Shown here in pieces: positions 28,531-38,714 of a stretch of 64,000 nt of DNA. The stretch comes from Streptomyces liangshanensis. GTDB lineage: Bacteria > Actinomycetota > Actinomycetes > Streptomycetales > Streptomycetaceae. Each line of letters starts with the position of its first letter. Position 1 is the stretch's first letter. The translations under genes were made by a program, and so were the position numbers. The notes below the pieces were generated by a model, which saw only the letters and a program-made list of their open reading frames with translations, was not told the origin of the DNA and did not search any database. The stretch is taken from assembly GCF_011694815.1 (NCBI RefSeq), contig NZ_CP050177.1, forward strand, positions 6,517,501 to 6,581,500. The letters are read 5' to 3'.

Positions 28531-29250
28531 TCACGAGACGCCCCCTCGTCCCGAGCGGACGCGCAGTTCGAAGCGGGCGGGATCGAGCAGGCTGGTGATC
28601 TGTTCCACGACCGAGCCGTCGGCGGCCCGGAAGACCTGGGCGAGGTGCAGGAACGGCGTACCGGGGGAGCGGCGCAGGACGGCGGCGTCCGCCGCGTCGA
28701 GCGCGCGCACCGACACCCGGCCGTCGCCGCTGTCGGGTATCCGGCCCGCCGCGACGAGCGCCCGGTTCAGCGACCCGCCGTCGAGCCCCCGCTCCGGGAG
28801 CCCGGCGAGGGCGCCGACGGCGGGGACCCGGCTGCGTTCGAGCGAGATCCCCTGCCCGTCGGGCAGCCGCCGGACCCGGTCCAGCGCCACGAACACGCTG
28901 GACGGCGTGCCCAGTTCACCGGCCAGCCGCTGGTCCGTCACGTCCTTGAAGAGGAGGATCTCCGTGGACAGCTCGACGTCCGCGCCGGTCAGCGCGTGGG
29001 TCCAGCCGAGCGGGTTGTCGAGCGGCGTCCCGTCGAAGGTGACGAACGACCCTATGCCCGCGTGCGTGGAGATGAGCCCCTGCTCGCCGAGGACCTGGAG
29101 CGCCTGGCGCAGGGTCGTACGGCTCACGCCGAAGCGCTGCGTCAGCGCGTGCTCGCCGGGGAGCCTGCTGCCGTCGGAGTGCACCCCGGCGCGGATCTCG
29201 TCGGCGAGGGCGCGCGCGATGTGCTGATGCTTGTGAACCTGTCCAGGCAT
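28531..29250 (-). CDS. GntR/HutC-family regulator with UTRA domain
   Basis: A 239-aa regulator. Residues 1-70: GntR winged helix (HIARALADEIRAGVHSDGSRLPGEHALTQRFGVSRTTLRQALQVLGEQGLI). Residues about 90-235: UTRA effector domain (SVFVALDRVRRLPDGQGISLERSRVP ... FLHLAQVFRAADGSVVEQITSLLDP). Such proteins bind sugar phosphates, nucleosides or acids as inducers. It heads the operon, so local repression relieved by a substrate or product of the hydrolase/kinase pair is the simplest reading. ATG 29250. Confidence 0.9.
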   Translation of the reverse strand: MPGQVHKHQHIARALADEIRAGVHSDGSRLPGEHALTQRFGVSRTTLRQALQVLGEQGLISTHAGIGSFVTFDGTPLDNPLGWTHALTGADVELSTEILLFKDVTDQRLAGELGTPSSVFVALDRVRRLPDGQGISLERSRVPAVGALAGLPERGLDGGSLNRALVAAGRIPDSGDGRVSVRALDAADAAVLRRSPGTPFLHLAQVFRAADGSVVEQITSLLDPARFELRVRSGRGGVS

Positions 29251-29260
29251 GTATGAACCT
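29232..29260. promoter_or_regulatory. candidate GntR operator, 9-bp direct repeat
   Basis: TGTGAACCT (29232-29240) and TATGAACCT (29252-29260) are direct repeats spaced exactly 20 bp apart, two helical turns, straddling the GntR start codon. This could be an autoregulatory site. Confidence 0.35.
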
Positions 29261-29368
29261 TAAGGGGGAGAGCTCCCGACGGTCCAGAGCCCCCGCCCGA
29301 AGCCCGCTCCAGAGCCCTCCGCCCGAAGTCCGGTCCGCAGCCCCCCGGCGACGCCCCGACCCGCCCCC

Positions 29369-30085
29369 TCAGTAACGCGTGATCGCAGTCCCGCCCGTCC
29401 GCGTCCCCACCGCCAGGTGCGGCGACCGGCGCGGATCGGCCCAGGCCAGGATGCGGCGCATCGCGTCGGCCGGTACGGACACGCAGCCGGCCGTCGCGCC
29501 CTTCCCGTTGACGTGCAGGAAGATCCCGGCGCCCCGCCCCCGGACCGGCCGCTCGTAGTTGTAGCCGGTGACCAGGGCGCGGGCGTACTGCGTCGGATAG
29601 TCGGCCAGCCGCTCGGACTCGCCCGCCCGGCAGTCCCCGGGCAGCCCCTCGACCCAGCGGTTGTACGACCGCGACGCGGTGTCCTCGCACCACCAGGACG
29701 CCTGCGTCACCCGGCGGTAGCGGTACGACGTCCCGGCGGGCGGCGCCGCGACCCCGAAGGCGTACGGCAGGTCGAAGAGGCCGGTCGGGGTGGTCGAGGT
29801 GCCCTGCTCCCGGCGCGTCCCCTCGACCAGCCCGCGGGCGCCGAAGCGCGCGTCCGCCGACCCGGCGGCCACCCACCGCCCGCCGCGCAGGTCCCACCAG
29901 GTCACCCGCCCCGTGGTGGACCGGAGGTCCGGCGCCTCCGCGGTGATCAGCTGGCTGCCGCCGCCGGTGTCCGCCATGCGCGCGGGCAGGGGCGGTGCGG
30001 GCCCCGCGCCCGTCACGGCGATCGCGGCGAGCAGGGCGGCGGCGAGCACCACGGCCTTCCGGCCGTACGGGAGAGCGTTTCGCAT
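29369..30085 (-). CDS. Secreted L,D-transpeptidase (YkuD) family protein
   Basis: A 238-aa exported protein. Signal peptide or anchor: RKAVVLAAALLAAIAVTG. The YkuD catalytic signature is at the C-terminal end: IFLHVNGKGATAGCVSVPADAM, i.e. HxnGx-T-x-GC-x-S with the nucleophilic Cys. TPTGLFDLPYAFG upstream is also typical. It may cross-link peptidoglycan (3-3 links) or act on another acyl acceptor. The ATG at 30085 gives a good signal peptide; the longer in-frame extension to 30142 is unlikely. Minus-strand TACCGT lies 7 nt before the ATG, possibly a leaderless -10. Confidence 0.87.
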   Translation of the reverse strand: MRNALPYGRKAVVLAAALLAAIAVTGAGPAPPLPARMADTGGGSQLITAEAPDLRSTTGRVTWWDLRGGRWVAAGSADARFGARGLVEGTRREQGTSTTPTGLFDLPYAFGVAAPPAGTSYRYRRVTQASWWCEDTASRSYNRWVEGLPGDCRAGESERLADYPTQYARALVTGYNYERPVRGRGAGIFLHVNGKGATAGCVSVPADAMRRILAWADPRRSPHLAVGTRTGGTAITRY

Positions 30086-30223
30086 GCTCGGGACGGTACG
30101 GGCCGGCCCGGCCCACGGCCCCCGGGAGGCCGCCACCCTCACCCGTACGGGACTCCGGACCGCCCGTAAGGGCGCTCAGGCACCGAAGCGCCGACGTACC
30201 CAAACACCGAAGCGAGCAACCGC

Positions 30224-30805
30224 TCAAGCGGTCCGCGCCGGCAACGGCAGCGGCAGCGCGGGCAGCCCGTCCAGGCTCACCCCCACGTGGTCCTTCTTCT
30301 CGCAGTACGCGGCGAACTCGTCGTCCGTCTTCCGCCCGAAGTGCTCGGCGTGCTGCGTGCGCTCCTCCCGGTAGTCCATGAAGGGCACCGCGAACCCGCA
30401 GGCGTCACTGATCCGTACGGCATGGACGACGATCACGGCCCGCGCGGACGGCCCGTCCGCCGCCCCGAAGCGCGGGACGTACTCCGCCCACCGTGGATCG
30501 TCCCGGAAGATCGCCTCGCCCCTGCCGTGCACCCGCAGGACCTTCGGCGGGCCGCTGAACGCGCACCACATCAGCGTGATGCGCCCGTTCTCCCGTACGT
30601 GCGCGAGGGTCTCGGCCCCGCTGCCGCCGAAGTCGAGATACGCGAGCGTCTCCTCGTCCAGCACGACGAGGCTGCCCGCGCGCCCCTTGGGGGAGAGGTT
30701 GACGTGTCCGTCGGCCGCCAGGGGCGCGGTGGCGGTGAAGAAGACGGGCTGTTCCTCGATGAAGGCCCGTATCCGGCCGTCGATCCGTTCGTAGAGCTTT
30801 CCCAT
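30224..30805 (-). CDS. Pyridoxamine 5'-phosphate oxidase-family flavoprotein
   Basis: A 193-aa split-barrel protein: FFTATAPLAADGHVNLSPKGRAGSLVVLDEETLAYLDFGGSGAETLAHVRENGRITLMWCAFSG matches the FMN-binding half of PNPOx-like proteins, followed by VLRVHGRGEAIF. It lacks the PLP-binding C-terminus of true PdxH. Likely an FMN- or F420-dependent reductase of unknown substrate. ATG 30805 is chosen; GACAAT 6 nt upstream suggests a leaderless transcript. Confidence 0.85.
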   Translation of the reverse strand: MGKLYERIDGRIRAFIEEQPVFFTATAPLAADGHVNLSPKGRAGSLVVLDEETLAYLDFGGSGAETLAHVRENGRITLMWCAFSGPPKVLRVHGRGEAIFRDDPRWAEYVPRFGAADGPSARAVIVVHAVRISDACGFAVPFMDYREERTQHAEHFGRKTDDEFAAYCEKKDHVGVSLDGLPALPLPLPARTA

Positions 30806-30916
30806 GCCACGATTGTCGCGGGCACCCCCGCTCGGCGGGAGAGGGCGTACCGGCCCCGAGCCGTACCCACCCCGGGCCCCCGGCGCGGACCCCTGGCACG
30901 GCCCTGACGAGGCACT

Positions 30917-30950
30917 TTGACAAAGCATACGGCCGACTGCATAGTTATAC
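30917..30950 (+). promoter_or_regulatory. argG promoter with ARG-type operator
   Basis: TTGACA (30917-30922), 17-bp spacer, CATAGT (30940-30945). The AT-rich TGCATAGTTATACCCAT over the -10 resembles the motif at the argC promoter (both contain TGCATA), consistent with ArgR control. The predicted start is about 30952 and the RBS AAGGAG is at 30970-30975. Confidence 0.7.
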
Positions 30951-30981
30951 CCATCAGTGAATGCACCGTAAGGAGAAACCC

Positions 30982-32175
30982 GTGACCGAGCGCGTCGTAC
31001 TCGCCTACTCGGGCGGCCTGGACACCTCCGTCGCCATCGGCTGGATCGCCGAGGAGACGGGCGCCGAGGTCATCGCCGTTGCCGTGGACGTCGGCCAGGG
31101 TGGCGAGGACCTGGACGTCATCCGCAAGCGCGCGCTCGCCTGCGGTGCGGTCGAGGCCGAGGTCGCGGACGCGAAGGACGAGTTCGCCGAGGAGTACTGC
31201 CTCCCGGCGATCAAGGCCAACGCCCTCTACATGGACCGCTACCCGCTGGTCTCGGCCCTCTCCCGGCCCGCGATCGTCAAGCACCTCGTGGCCGCCGCGC
31301 ACAAGCACGGCGCCGGCATCGTCGCCCACGGCTGCACCGGCAAGGGCAACGACCAGGTGCGGTTCGAGGCCGGCATCTCCGCGCTCGGCCCCGACCTCAA
31401 GTGCATCGCGCCCGTCCGCGACTACGCGATGACCCGGGACAAGGCGATCGCCTTCGCCGAGAAGGAGAACCTCCCGATCGCGACCACCAAGAAGTCCCCG
31501 TACTCCATCGACCAGAACGTCTTCGGGCGCGCCGTCGAGACGGGCTTCCTGGAGGACATCTGGAACGCGCCGATCGAGGACATCTACGAGTACACGCAGA
31601 ACCCGGCCGTCCCGCGCGAGGCCGACGAGGTCGTCATCTCCTTCAAGGAGGGCGTCCCGGTCGCCATCGACGGCAGGCCCGTCACCGTCCTCCAGGCGAT
31701 CCAGCAGCTCAACGAGCGGGCCGGCGGCCAGGGCATCGGCCGGATCGACATGGTCGAGGACCGGCTCGTGGGCATCAAGTCCCGTGAGGTGTACGAGGCC
31801 CCCGGCGCGATCGCCCTGATCACCGCCCACCAGGAGCTGGAGAACGTCACCGTCGAGCGCGAGCTGGCCCGCTACAAGCGGCAGGTCGAGCAGCGCTGGG
31901 GCGAGATGGTCTACGACGGCCTGTGGTTCTCCCCGCTCAAGCGTGCCCTGGACGGCTTCATCAACGAGGCCAACCAGCACGTCACCGGCGACATCCGGAT
32001 GACCCTGCACGCCGGCCGCGCCGTCGTCACCGGCCGGAAGTCCGAGGAGTCGCTGTACGACTTCAACCTCGCGACGTACGACTCGGGCGACACGTTCGAC
32101 CAGTCCAAGGCACAGGGCTTCATCGAGATCTTCGGCCTCTCGTCGAAGATCGCCGCCAAGCGCGACCTGGCCTGA
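30982..32175 (+). CDS. argG: Argininosuccinate synthase
   Basis: A 397-aa enzyme joining citrulline and aspartate with ATP. The PP-loop is at the N-terminus ([17 protein letters not shown]), followed by [56 protein letters not shown] and [26 protein letters not shown] 30982 is the start, given AAGGAG 6 nt upstream; an in-frame ATG at 30961 lies before the RBS. Followed after 87 nt by argH. Confidence 0.97.
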   Translation: MTERVVLAYSGGLDTSVAIGWIAEETGAEVIAVAVDVGQGGEDLDVIRKRALACGAVEAEVADAKDEFAEEYCLPAIKANALYMDRYPLVSALSRPAIVKHLVAAAHKHGAGIVAHGCTGKGNDQVRFEAGISALGPDLKCIAPVRDYAMTRDKAIAFAEKENLPIATTKKSPYSIDQNVFGRAVETGFLEDIWNAPIEDIYEYTQNPAVPREADEVVISFKEGVPVAIDGRPVTVLQAIQQLNERAGGQGIGRIDMVEDRLVGIKSREVYEAPGAIALITAHQELENVTVERELARYKRQVEQRWGEMVYDGLWFSPLKRALDGFINEANQHVTGDIRMTLHAGRAVVTGRKSEESLYDFNLATYDSGDTFDQSKAQGFIEIFGLSSKIAAKRDLA

Positions 32176-32253
32176 TCCCCTCCCACTCCGCACGGCGTCC
32201 GCCTCCCCGTTCCTCCGCGGCGGGGAGGCGGTGGCACTTCCCGATCCCTCTGA

Positions 32254-33690
<1,437 letters not shown>

Positions 33691-33725
33691 TCCCCGCACG
33701 TCCCTTGCGGAGTCGCTTGGTTCAG

Positions 33726-34232
33726 TTACAGCGCCGCCGCCCAGTCCGCGAGCGCGTCGAAGTCCGGCCGGATCAGCCCGATCCGGGGATCGACGTACAG
33801 CAACAGGGCGGCGGCGAGGTGTTTCTCGTCCACCCACTCGTGGTCGAACGTCGTGATGTCGTCGTCCACCCAGGCGAACGGCCGCCCCGCCGCGTACTCC
33901 AGGATGTACTGCGTCTTCCAGAAGGTCCCGCGAGGGGCCCTTCCGTGCATCTGGGGCCAGTCGATGTACGGCAGTTCGGGCAGCCCGAGGTGCGGGCCTA
34001 TCCAGTCGTTCGCCTCGCCCTTCCAGGTGGTGGCCCAGACGAGGTCGAACCACTCGGTGAGCGCGAGCAGTTCCACGCCGTGCTCGGGGTTGAGCCAGAC
34101 CCGCAGTGCCTTGGTCTCCGTCCAGCCGGACGGCCGCATGCGGTGAGTGGTGTACCCGGCGGGTCGCCGGGTCGCCTGGGCCGCGTACGGGTTGAGTGGC
34201 CCGTCCACGTCGATGAGCAGCAGTGGCTTCAT
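33726..34232 (-). CDS. HAD-domain protein of unknown function
   Basis: A 168-aa protein with an N-terminal HAD nucleophile motif LLLIDVDGPLNPY (DxDG), a second WATTWKGEAND segment and an acidic AWVDDDITTFDHEWVDE near residue 120 that can supply the metal aspartates. No cap domain, so it may act on a large substrate or be a non-enzymatic HAD homologue. Small Streptomyces HAD proteins of this kind are annotated only as HAD domain-containing. Convergent with argH (35 nt gap). Confidence 0.75.
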   Translation of the reverse strand: MKPLLLIDVDGPLNPYAAQATRRPAGYTTHRMRPSGWTETKALRVWLNPEHGVELLALTEWFDLVWATTWKGEANDWIGPHLGLPELPYIDWPQMHGRAPRGTFWKTQYILEYAAGRPFAWVDDDITTFDHEWVDEKHLAAALLLYVDPRIGLIRPDFDALADWAAAL

Positions 34233-34282
34233 CCCACCATGATCGCGAACCGGCCCCCGTGCGGGGAAGGGGATTCCGAGCC

Positions 34283-34322
34283 ATGAGACGTGAGCGTCTC
34301 ATTTGGGTTATGCTCGTCTCAT
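34283..34322 (+). promoter_or_regulatory. TetR operator and leaderless promoter of the TetR-MFS operon
   Basis: ATGAGACG-TGAG-CGTCTCAT (34283-34302) is a perfect 8-4-8 palindrome, and a third half-site CGTCTCAT (34315-34322) overlaps the start codon. A -10 TATGCT (34309-34314) predicts +1 at the ATG (34321). Repressor bound here would block both transcription and the leaderless 5' end. Confidence 0.75.
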
Positions 34323-34869
34323 GACTGTGGACCGTGACCAGGTGCTCCGTACCGCCGCCGCCCTGCTCACCCGCAAGGCGACCGCCACCATGGACGAGGT
34401 GGCCCGCGCCGCCGGGATCGGCCGGGCGACCCTGCACCGGCACTTCGCCGGGCGGGACGCGCTGGTGAAGGCGCTGGAGGAGCTGGGCATCCAGGAGTTC
34501 GAGACGGCGCTCGACACCGCGCGGCTGGACGAGGGCGGGGCGGCCGAGGCGCTGCGGCGCCTGGTCGCGGCCGTCGAACCGGCCGCCGGGCTCCTCGCCT
34601 TCCTCGTCACCGAGAACCAGCTCTTCGAGGGCGAGGTCGACGAGGGGTGGAACCGTCTCGACGCCCGCGTCTCCGCGCTCTTCCGGCGCGGCCAGGAGGG
34701 CGGCGAGTTCCGGATCGACCTCAGCCCCGCGTGGCTGACCGAGGCGCTGTACGCCCTGATCGGGGCCTGTGCCTGGTCCGTCCAGGACGGGCGGGTCGCG
34801 GCCAAGGACTTCACGTACATGACCACCGAGCTGCTGCTCGGCGGAGCGCGACGGAGTACGGCCGCATGA
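34321..34869 (+). CDS. TetR-family repressor
   Basis: A 182-aa TetR protein: N-terminal HTH (ATMDEVARAAGIGRATLHRHFAGRDALVKALEELG) and an all-helical C-terminal ligand domain (LLAFLVTENQLFEGEVDEGWNRLDARVSALFRRGQEGGEFRID). First gene of an operon; its stop overlaps the MFS gene start (ATGA). A perfect palindrome just upstream indicates autorepression. The ligand is probably a substrate of the exporter. Confidence 0.92.
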   Translation: MTVDRDQVLRTAAALLTRKATATMDEVARAAGIGRATLHRHFAGRDALVKALEELGIQEFETALDTARLDEGGAAEALRRLVAAVEPAAGLLAFLVTENQLFEGEVDEGWNRLDARVSALFRRGQEGGEFRIDLSPAWLTEALYALIGACAWSVQDGRVAAKDFTYMTTELLLGGARRSTAA

Positions 34870-36410
34870 GTACGCACCTGTTGGCGAAACCGGCCGGTCC
34901 GGCGCAGCCGGGCGGGCAACTGCCCCGCGCGGCCCGCTGGTTCGCGCTGGCCGTGCTGGTCCTCGCGGTCCTGCTGGTGGCCGTCGACGCGACGGTCCTC
35001 GGCCTCGCCACCCCGTTCCTCAGCGAGGATCTCCGGCCCACCGGCACGCAGTTGCTGTGGATCGGCGACATCTACTCGTTCGTCATCGCCGGGCTGCTCG
35101 TCTCGATGGGCAGCCTCGGTGACCGCATCGGGCGCAAGAAGCTCCTGCTGCTCGGGGCGACCGCGTTCGGCGGGGTGTCCGTGCTGACCGCGTACGCGTC
35201 GAGCCCGGAGATGATGATCGCCGCGCGGGCCCTGCTCGGGGTGGCCGGCGCGACGCTGATGCCGGCCACCCTCGCGCTGATCCGCAACATCTTCCCCGAC
35301 CCGAGGGAGCGCAGCCTCGCCGTCGGCGTCTGGGGCGCGACCGCCTCGGCGGGGGCCGCCGTGGGCCCGGTGGTGGGCGGCTTCCTGCTGGAGCACTTCT
35401 GGTGGGGCTCGGTCTTCCTGATCAACCTGCCCGTGATGGCGGTCCTGGTGGTCGTCGGGGCGCGGCTGCTGCCCGAGTCCAAGGACCCTTCGCCGGGCCC
35501 CTGGGACCTGGTCAGCGTGGTGCTGTCCCTGGTCGGTGTGGTCGGGGTGGTGTACGCGGTCAAGGAGACGGCCGCGCACGGGATACGCGCGGAGGCCGCG
35601 GCGGCCGGGGTGGCGGGAGCCGTGGCGCTCTTCTGGTTCGTACGCCGCCAACTCACCCTGGCGAGGCCCCTGCTGGACATGCGGCTCTTCCGGAACCGGG
35701 GCTTCTCCGGGGCCGTGCTGGCCGACCTGCTGACGATCCTGGGGCTGTCGGGCCTCGTCTTCTTCCTGTCCCAGTTCTTCCAACTGGTCCAGGGGCGTTC
35801 CCCGTTGGAGGCCGGCCTCGCGGAACTGCCTGCCGCCGTCGGGGCGGTGGCCGCGGGGCTGCTGGCGGGAGTGGCCGCGCGCCGCTACTCGGTACGGTCC
35901 GTGGTGGCCGGCGGCCTCGCCGCGATCGGGCTCGCACTGGCCGCCCTGACCGGACTCGGCCCGGCCACGGGCTACGCGCCGCTGGGCGCGGTCCTGCTGG
36001 TCGTCGGCGTCGGCGCGGGACTGTCGTTCACGGTCACGGCGGACGTCATCCTCGCGGGCGTACCGAAGGAGCAGGCGGGCGCGGCGTCCGCGGTGTCGGA
36101 GACGGCGTACGAACTGGGCGCGGCGCTCGGGATCGCGCTGCTCGGCTCGATCGTGACGGGCGTCTACCGCGACTTCACGACACCCCCGGGCATCCCACCG
36201 GCCGCGGCGGCGACCGCACACGACTCCCTGGGCGGCGCGGCCGCGGCGGCGACCACCCTCCCCCCACCCCACGCCACAGCCCTGCTCGAAGCCGCCCAAC
36301 ACGCCTTCACAGACGGCATGCGCCTGGCGGCGGGCGCGGGCGCGGCGGTACTCCTGGCGGCGTCGATCGCGTCGTTCTTCCTGCTGCGCCAAGAGAAACT
36401 GGACGGCTGA
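34866..36410 (+). CDS. MFS drug exporter, DHA2 (14-TM) type
   Basis: A 514-aa transporter with about 14 hydrophobic segments. The DHA2 signatures are present: D in VAVDATVLGLATP (helix 1), GSLGDRIGRKKLLLLGATAFGG (motif A), RALLGVAGATLMPATLALIRNIF (motif B) and GVWGATASAGAAVGPVVGGFLLE (motif C, antiporter). Resembles EmrB/SmvA/QacA proton-coupled multidrug or antibiotic exporters. Translationally coupled to the TetR gene by ATGA overlap. The extracytoplasmic insertion near residue 440-480 is Ala/Pro-rich. Confidence 0.92.
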   Translation: MSTHLLAKPAGPAQPGGQLPRAARWFALAVLVLAVLLVAVDATVLGLATPFLSEDLRPTGTQLLWIGDIYSFVIAGLLVSMGSLGDRIGRKKLLLLGATAFGGVSVLTAYASSPEMMIAARALLGVAGATLMPATLALIRNIFPDPRERSLAVGVWGATASAGAAVGPVVGGFLLEHFWWGSVFLINLPVMAVLVVVGARLLPESKDPSPGPWDLVSVVLSLVGVVGVVYAVKETAAHGIRAEAAAAGVAGAVALFWFVRRQLTLARPLLDMRLFRNRGFSGAVLADLLTILGLSGLVFFLSQFFQLVQGRSPLEAGLAELPAAVGAVAAGLLAGVAARRYSVRSVVAGGLAAIGLALAALTGLGPATGYAPLGAVLLVVGVGAGLSFTVTADVILAGVPKEQAGAASAVSETAYELGAALGIALLGSIVTGVYRDFTTPPGIPPAAAATAHDSLGGAAAAATTLPPPHATALLEAAQHAFTDGMRLAAGAGAAVLLAASIASFFLLRQEKLDG

Positions 36411-36459
36411 CGGGATCCGCCCGCCGCCCGCCCCAATCGTCCGTCCGGGTGGGGCGCGC

Positions 36460-37131
36460 CTACGCGGCCTTCGCCTTGCTCGCGTACATGTCCACGTACT
36501 CCTGGCCCGACAGCGCCATGACCTCGGCCATCACCGAGTCCGTCACCGCGCGCAGCACGTACCGGTGGCGGTCCATGCCCTCGTAGCGGGAGAACTCCAT
36601 CGGCTTGCCGAAGCGGACCGTGACCTTGCCCGAGCGGGGCATGCCCTTGCCGTCGGGCTGGAGCTTGTCCGTGCCGATCATCGCGAACGGCACCACCGGC
36701 GCCCCCGTCTCCAGGGTCAGCCGCGCGATGCCCGTACGGCCCCGGTACAGGCGGCCGTCGGGGGAGCGGGTGCCCTCCGGGTAGATGCCGAAGATCTTGC
36801 CCTCGTCCAGCAGGCGGCGCCCCGTCATCAGCGCCGCCACCCCGCCGTGCCCGCCGTCGCGGTCCACCGGGATCATCCCGACGCCGGTGAAGAACCAGGC
36901 CATCAGCCGGCCCTTGAGGCCCTTGCCCGTGACGTACTCGTCCTTGCCGATGAAGAACACCTGCCGGTCACAGACCAGCGGAAGGATCATCGAGTCGATG
37001 AACGTCAGGTGGTTCCCCGCGAGAATCACCGGCCCGCTCGCCGGAATGTGCTCGGCGCCCTCCACGCGTGTACGGAACATCAGGCGCACGAGCGGGCCGA
37101 GCACTGCCTTGATGAGCGCGAAGCGGGACAA
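36460..37131 (-). CDS. 1-acyl-sn-glycerol-3-phosphate acyltransferase (PlsC family)
   Basis: A 223-aa membrane-associated acyltransferase. The catalytic NHLTFIDS (Hx4D) is near residue 40, FFIGKDEY and the substrate-binding IYPEGTRSPDGRLYRGRTG follow. It transfers acyl chains in phospholipid synthesis. The start is TTG at 37131, supported by GGAGG 5 nt upstream; no ATG/GTG gives a comparable site. Divergent from glpQ1-like gene: the 280-bp intergenic region also holds PHO-box-like repeats. Confidence 0.9.
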   Translation of the reverse strand: MSRFALIKAVLGPLVRLMFRTRVEGAEHIPASGPVILAGNHLTFIDSMILPLVCDRQVFFIGKDEYVTGKGLKGRLMAWFFTGVGMIPVDRDGGHGGVAALMTGRRLLDEGKIFGIYPEGTRSPDGRLYRGRTGIARLTLETGAPVVPFAMIGTDKLQPDGKGMPRSGKVTVRFGKPMEFSRYEGMDRHRYVLRAVTDSVMAEVMALSGQEYVDMYASKAKAA

Positions 37132-37207
37132 CAGGTCCTCCGGCGTCGTGAATGGTCTCTGTGCAGGTGAGGACGATACTCGCGGGTCACCGGTTGCCGC
37201 ACATCGG

Positions 37208-37261
37208 GTTCATCGACCCGATACCCAGTGTTGACCTGAGTTCGCGCCACGTTCGCATGCC
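37208..37261 (+). promoter_or_regulatory. PHO-box-like 11-nt direct repeats upstream of the phosphodiesterase gene
   Basis: GTTCATCGACC (37208), GTTGACCTGA (37230), GTTCGCGCCAC (37240) and GTTCGCATGCC (37251) are roughly 11-nt phased and resemble the Streptomyces PhoP repeat GTTCACC-N4. They end just upstream of the -35 position for a -10 TACGCT at 37289-37294. Confidence 0.5.
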
Positions 37262-37411
37262 ATCTGCCGCGAAGAGGGGAGGAAAGCCTACGCTCGGGCC
37301 CCGTCGGACAGGTCTTGACAGGTGCGGGACATCACACCCCCGCCACGTCACCTCCTCGCGACACCGGACCCGCGGGACATCTCATCCGCGCGAACAGACC
37401 AAGGAGCGTTC

Positions 37412-38566
37412 ATGACACAGGGTGCGCGGCACACGCCCGGACGGCGGACCGTACTGGGAGCGGCGGTGCTCGGCTCGGCGGCGGCCCTGGCGCTGCCCGC
37501 GGCGGCCCAGGCCGCGGAGCGCGGCACGGGCGGGCACGGCTCGTCCGGCGCCGAACTGCCCGTCCCGACGATCGTCGGCCACCGCGGCTCCAGCGGCTAC
37601 CGTCCCGAGCACACCCTCGGGTCGTACCAGCTCGCCCTGGACCTCGGCGCGCACGTCATCGAGCAGGATCTGGTGCCCACGAAGGACGGCCACCTGGTGT
37701 GCCGCCACGAGAACGACATCACGGCCACCACGAACGTCTCCGACCACCCCGAGTTCGCGAGCCGCAGGACCACGAAGGTCGTCGACGGCACGAGCATCAC
37801 CGGCTGGTTCACCGAGGACTTCACGCTCGCCGAGCTCAAGACGCTCCGCGCGAAGGAGCGCATCCCGGGCGTCCGCCAGCGCAACACCCTCTACGACGGC
37901 CGCTGGGAGGTCCCCACCTTCGAGGAGGTCCTGCGCTGGGCCGACGCCGAGGGCCGCCGCCGCGGCCGTCCCGTCTGGCTGTACGTCGAGACCAAGCACC
38001 CCACGTACTTCCGCGGCATCGGCCTCGCCCTGGAGGAGCGCCTCGCGAAGGTCCTGCGCCGGTACGGCCGCGACCGCAAGGACTCCCCGCTGCTCCTCCA
38101 GTCCTTCGAGCCCAGCAGCATGCAGCGGATGGCGAAGCTGGTCGGCACGCGCCGCGTGGTCCTGCTCGACGCGGCCGCGACCCGCCCCTGGGACTTCAAG
38201 GTCGCCAACGACCCGCGTACGGTCGCCGACCTGGTCACGCCCGCCGGGCTCAAGTGGATCGCGTCCTTCGCGCAGGGCATCGGCCCGACCCTGGACCTGA
38301 TCATTCCCAGGGACGCCGCGGGCAAGCTCGGCACGCCCACCACGCTGGTACGGGACGCGCACGCGAAGCACCTGATCCTGCACCCGTACACGATGCGCAA
38401 CGAGAACTCGTTCCTGCCCGCCGACTTCCGGCGCGGCACGGACCCGAACGCCTACGGCGACGCCTTCGGCGCCTTCCAGGTCTGGTTCGAGCAGGGCATC
38501 GACGGCATCTTCACCGACAACCCGGACACGGGCCTCCTGGCCCGCGAGGACTTCCTCGCCCGCTGA
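37412..38566 (+). CDS. glpQ1: Secreted glycerophosphoryl diester phosphodiesterase
   Basis: A 384-aa Tat-exported GDPD. Signal: GRRTVLGAAVLGSAAALALPAAAQAAE. The catalytic GDPD motifs are present: IVGHRGSSGYRPEHTLGSYQLALDLGAHVIEQDLVPTKDGHLVCRHE, with His, Arg, Glu, Asp and second His as expected. A long form with an insertion (DHPEFASRRTTKVVDG) like other Streptomyces GlpQ1. It releases glycerol-3-phosphate from deacylated phospholipids or teichoic acids outside the cell. ATG 37412 has AAGGAG upstream. PHO-like repeats suggest PhoP control under phosphate starvation; a strong terminator follows. Confidence 0.9.
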   Translation: MTQGARHTPGRRTVLGAAVLGSAAALALPAAAQAAERGTGGHGSSGAELPVPTIVGHRGSSGYRPEHTLGSYQLALDLGAHVIEQDLVPTKDGHLVCRHENDITATTNVSDHPEFASRRTTKVVDGTSITGWFTEDFTLAELKTLRAKERIPGVRQRNTLYDGRWEVPTFEEVLRWADAEGRRRGRPVWLYVETKHPTYFRGIGLALEERLAKVLRRYGRDRKDSPLLLQSFEPSSMQRMAKLVGTRRVVLLDAAATRPWDFKVANDPRTVADLVTPAGLKWIASFAQGIGPTLDLIIPRDAAGKLGTPTTLVRDAHAKHLILHPYTMRNENSFLPADFRRGTDPNAYGDAFGAFQVWFEQGIDGIFTDNPDTGLLAREDFLAR

Positions 38567-38576
38567 GCCCACCGAG

Positions 38577-38613
38577 TCGGCGCCGGGTGCCGTAGCTCCG
38601 CACCCGGCGCCGA
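38577..38613 (+). terminator. strong hairpin terminator after glpQ1
   Basis: Perfect 14-bp stem (TCGGCGCCGGGTGC 38577-38590 / GCACCCGGCGCCGA 38600-38613) with a 9-nt loop, 11 nt after the stop. No U-tract, as usual in Streptomyces. Confidence 0.85.
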
Positions 38614-38714
38614 TCCCGCCCCCCCACGTCAGCTGCCCGCCCCGACCTCCCCCGGTCGGGTGACAGCGCGGCCCAGGGGCAACCGGCGGCGCGCGGCGGT
38701 GCGTCCCGTGCGGC

